A stretch of 14,135 bases of DNA from positions 1-14,135 of the forward strand of contig DDEP01000039.1 in assembly GCA_002336465.1 (NCBI GenBank). Reading direction: 5' to 3'. Within the stretch, counting starts at the first letter, position 1; each line of letters starts with the position of its first letter. A model generated the notes under the pieces. That model worked only from the letters and a program-made list of their open reading frames with translations. It was not told where the DNA came from and searched no databases. The stretch comes from Pedobacter sp. UBA1951 (lineage in GTDB: Bacteria > Bacteroidota > Bacteroidia > Sphingobacteriales > Sphingobacteriaceae). This document shows positions 13,132 through 14,135 of the stretch, piece by piece. A program made the translations under genes and the position numbers.

Positions 13132-14135
13132 TTAATTTTTAGGAGGAGGAGGTATATCAACTTTGTTGGTTTTTATTCTGGTAAAACGCCATGTTAAAGC
13201 AAAAGTAACGTTGTTGGTGTTGCTAATTCCATAGCTCTGTGCATAAAAGTTAAGCCCTTCGTTATAAGTACTGGTATGACGGGCCCTGAAAGGATCATTG
13301 GCGCTAATACGAGCAATGAGGTTATTTTTTAGGAACGATTTGCGCAGCCCAAAACTTGTATTTATAGAACCTGTGTTACGCCCTTGGGCATTTACATCGT
13401 TATTGTAGTTTAAACTGGCTTCAAAAGCCGTTTTGTAAGGAAGTTGGGCAGAAAAGCCAACTCTTGACCTAATGCTTATTCCCTCTCTGTTTAAGCTGGT
13501 GTTAATATCTGAACGGTATTTATTTCTGAATATCCCGAAATTACCGTTGACCGAAATGGTTTTGGTAGGCCTGTAATTACCTATTAACATTAAAGATAGG
13601 TTATCATTTGAGCCTACATTATCAAAAGTGCTTTCTGAAACGCCATTGGATTTTACAAAACGGTAACGTTCTATTACGCCTTTAGCAGTTGAATAAGATA
13701 AACGAGGGGTAAAAGACCAGTTCCTGCCAAATACACCAAATGTAAGATCTGCCTGATGCGTAAATGAAGGATTAAGATGCGGATTTCCGTAAGAGATGTT
13801 CAGGGTATCGGCATTATTGATTTGCGGATTTAATGCATTTTCGCGAGGGCGGTTAATGCGGACGCTATAGCTCAGACCAATATTATAGCGCTTTCTGAAA
13901 TACCTGTTTAATGATAGAGAAGGGAAAAAACTAAAATAAGGATCTACATTATAAGTTTGCCCGGTTGATAAATCAAAATTAACATTGGTATATTCTGAAC
14001 GTAACGCTGCTTTTGCAGACCAACCATTTTTTCGGTAATTGTACGAGCCGTAAGCAGATAATATGTTCTCGTTATAGAAAAACTTGTTGCTCAGTTTTAA
14101 ATTGGTGTTGTATTGCTCAGTTTTAAAATTATAAT
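13132..14135 (-). CDS. Outer-membrane beta-barrel protein, TonB-receptor-like (partial, C-terminal)
   Basis: The frame is open from the TAA at 13132-13134 to the window edge, about 334 codons, with no start visible; the Met at 13588-13590 is internal. Reading from the edge it shows alternating aromatic/polar beta-barrel strands: SAYGSYNYRKNGWSAKAALR, FFPSLSLNRYFRKRYNIGLS, INRPRENALNPQINNADTL and ISYGNPHLNPSFTHQADLTF. The NP..(N/D)..DTLN..YGNPxLxP block is characteristic of the OMP_b-brl_3 (PF14905) barrel found in Bacteroidetes TonB-dependent-receptor-like proteins. The barrel ends in FALTWRFTRIK, followed by a short tail, KVDIPPPPKN. The N-terminal carboxypeptidase-like and plug regions would lie beyond the window. 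Likely located in the outer membrane; ligand unknown. No SusD partner is seen downstream. Confidence 0.9.
   Translation of the reverse strand, partial: YNFKTEQYNTNLKLSNKFFYNENILSAYGSYNYRKNGWSAKAALRSEYTNVNFDLSTGQTYNVDPYFSFFPSLSLNRYFRKRYNIGLSYSVRINRPRENALNPQINNADTLNISYGNPHLNPSFTHQADLTFGVFGRNWSFTPRLSYSTAKGVIERYRFVKSNGVSESTFDNVGSNDNLSLMLIGNYRPTKTISVNGNFGIFRNKYRSDINTSLNREGISIRSRVGFSAQLPYKTAFEASLNYNNDVNAQGRNTGSINTSFGLRKSFLKNNLIARISANDPFRARHTSTYNEGLNFYAQSYGISNTNNVTFALTWRFTRIKTNKVDIPPPPKN

Overview
The window is AT-rich and looks chromosomal, from a member of the Bacteroidetes, most likely the Sphingobacteriales (Pedobacter or Mucilaginibacter-like). This rests on gene content rather than a marker gene: LytS/LytTR pairs, NarL-type two-component genes with short intramembrane sensors, secreted M28 peptidases, a TonB-receptor-like outer-membrane beta-barrel protein (OMP_b-brl_3 type), and A-rich leaders with no clear Shine-Dalgarno sequences. 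No rRNA, tRNA, CRISPR array, insertion sequence or phage gene was seen. No stretch over 300 bases lacks a gene; the longest gaps are about 255 bases (3938-4192) and 241 bases (9710-9950).

Layout. A metallo-beta-lactamase/beta-CASP ribonuclease (7-1410, +) ends on the same TTAA as a minus-strand four-gene signalling operon (3937 down to 1407). That operon encodes a 162-aa soluble Cys-tailed protein, a seven-helix membrane protein, a NarL-type histidine kinase and a NarL/LuxR response regulator, all overlapping or nearly touching. A small LuxR-type regulator (4193-4636, +) is divergent from it. A strong bidirectional terminator (4671-4700) follows. Next is a divergent pair of secreted M28 metallopeptidases (6282 down to 4708, and 6436-7797).

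The second half begins with a minus-strand operon: a 58-aa membrane peptide (9709-9533), then an ABC ATPase (9533-8625), then an ABC-2 permease (8617-7823). Facing it is a LytS-type kinase overlapping a LytTR response regulator (9951-11746, +). The shared 241-bp intergenic region carries two TTGGTMGAAA repeats exactly 21 bp apart, the geometry expected of a LytTR operator. Next is a minus-strand pair, NUDIX hydrolase then PlsC-type acyltransferase (13077 down to 11766). Last is the C-terminal part of an outer-membrane beta-barrel protein (13132 to the window edge), whose start lies outside.

Two modules deserve a second look. The first is the four-gene cassette at 1407-3937. Its kinase has only one membrane helix, and a separate seven-helix protein with predicted N-out/C-in topology may be its sensor, so it could be a split receptor-kinase. 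The second is the module at 7823-11746, a LanF-like (E-loop) transporter coupled to a tiny membrane peptide with a cationic amphipathic tail and flanked by a LytS/LytTR pair. It could be a peptide export, immunity or envelope-stress system. Both functional readings are inference from sequence features and layout.
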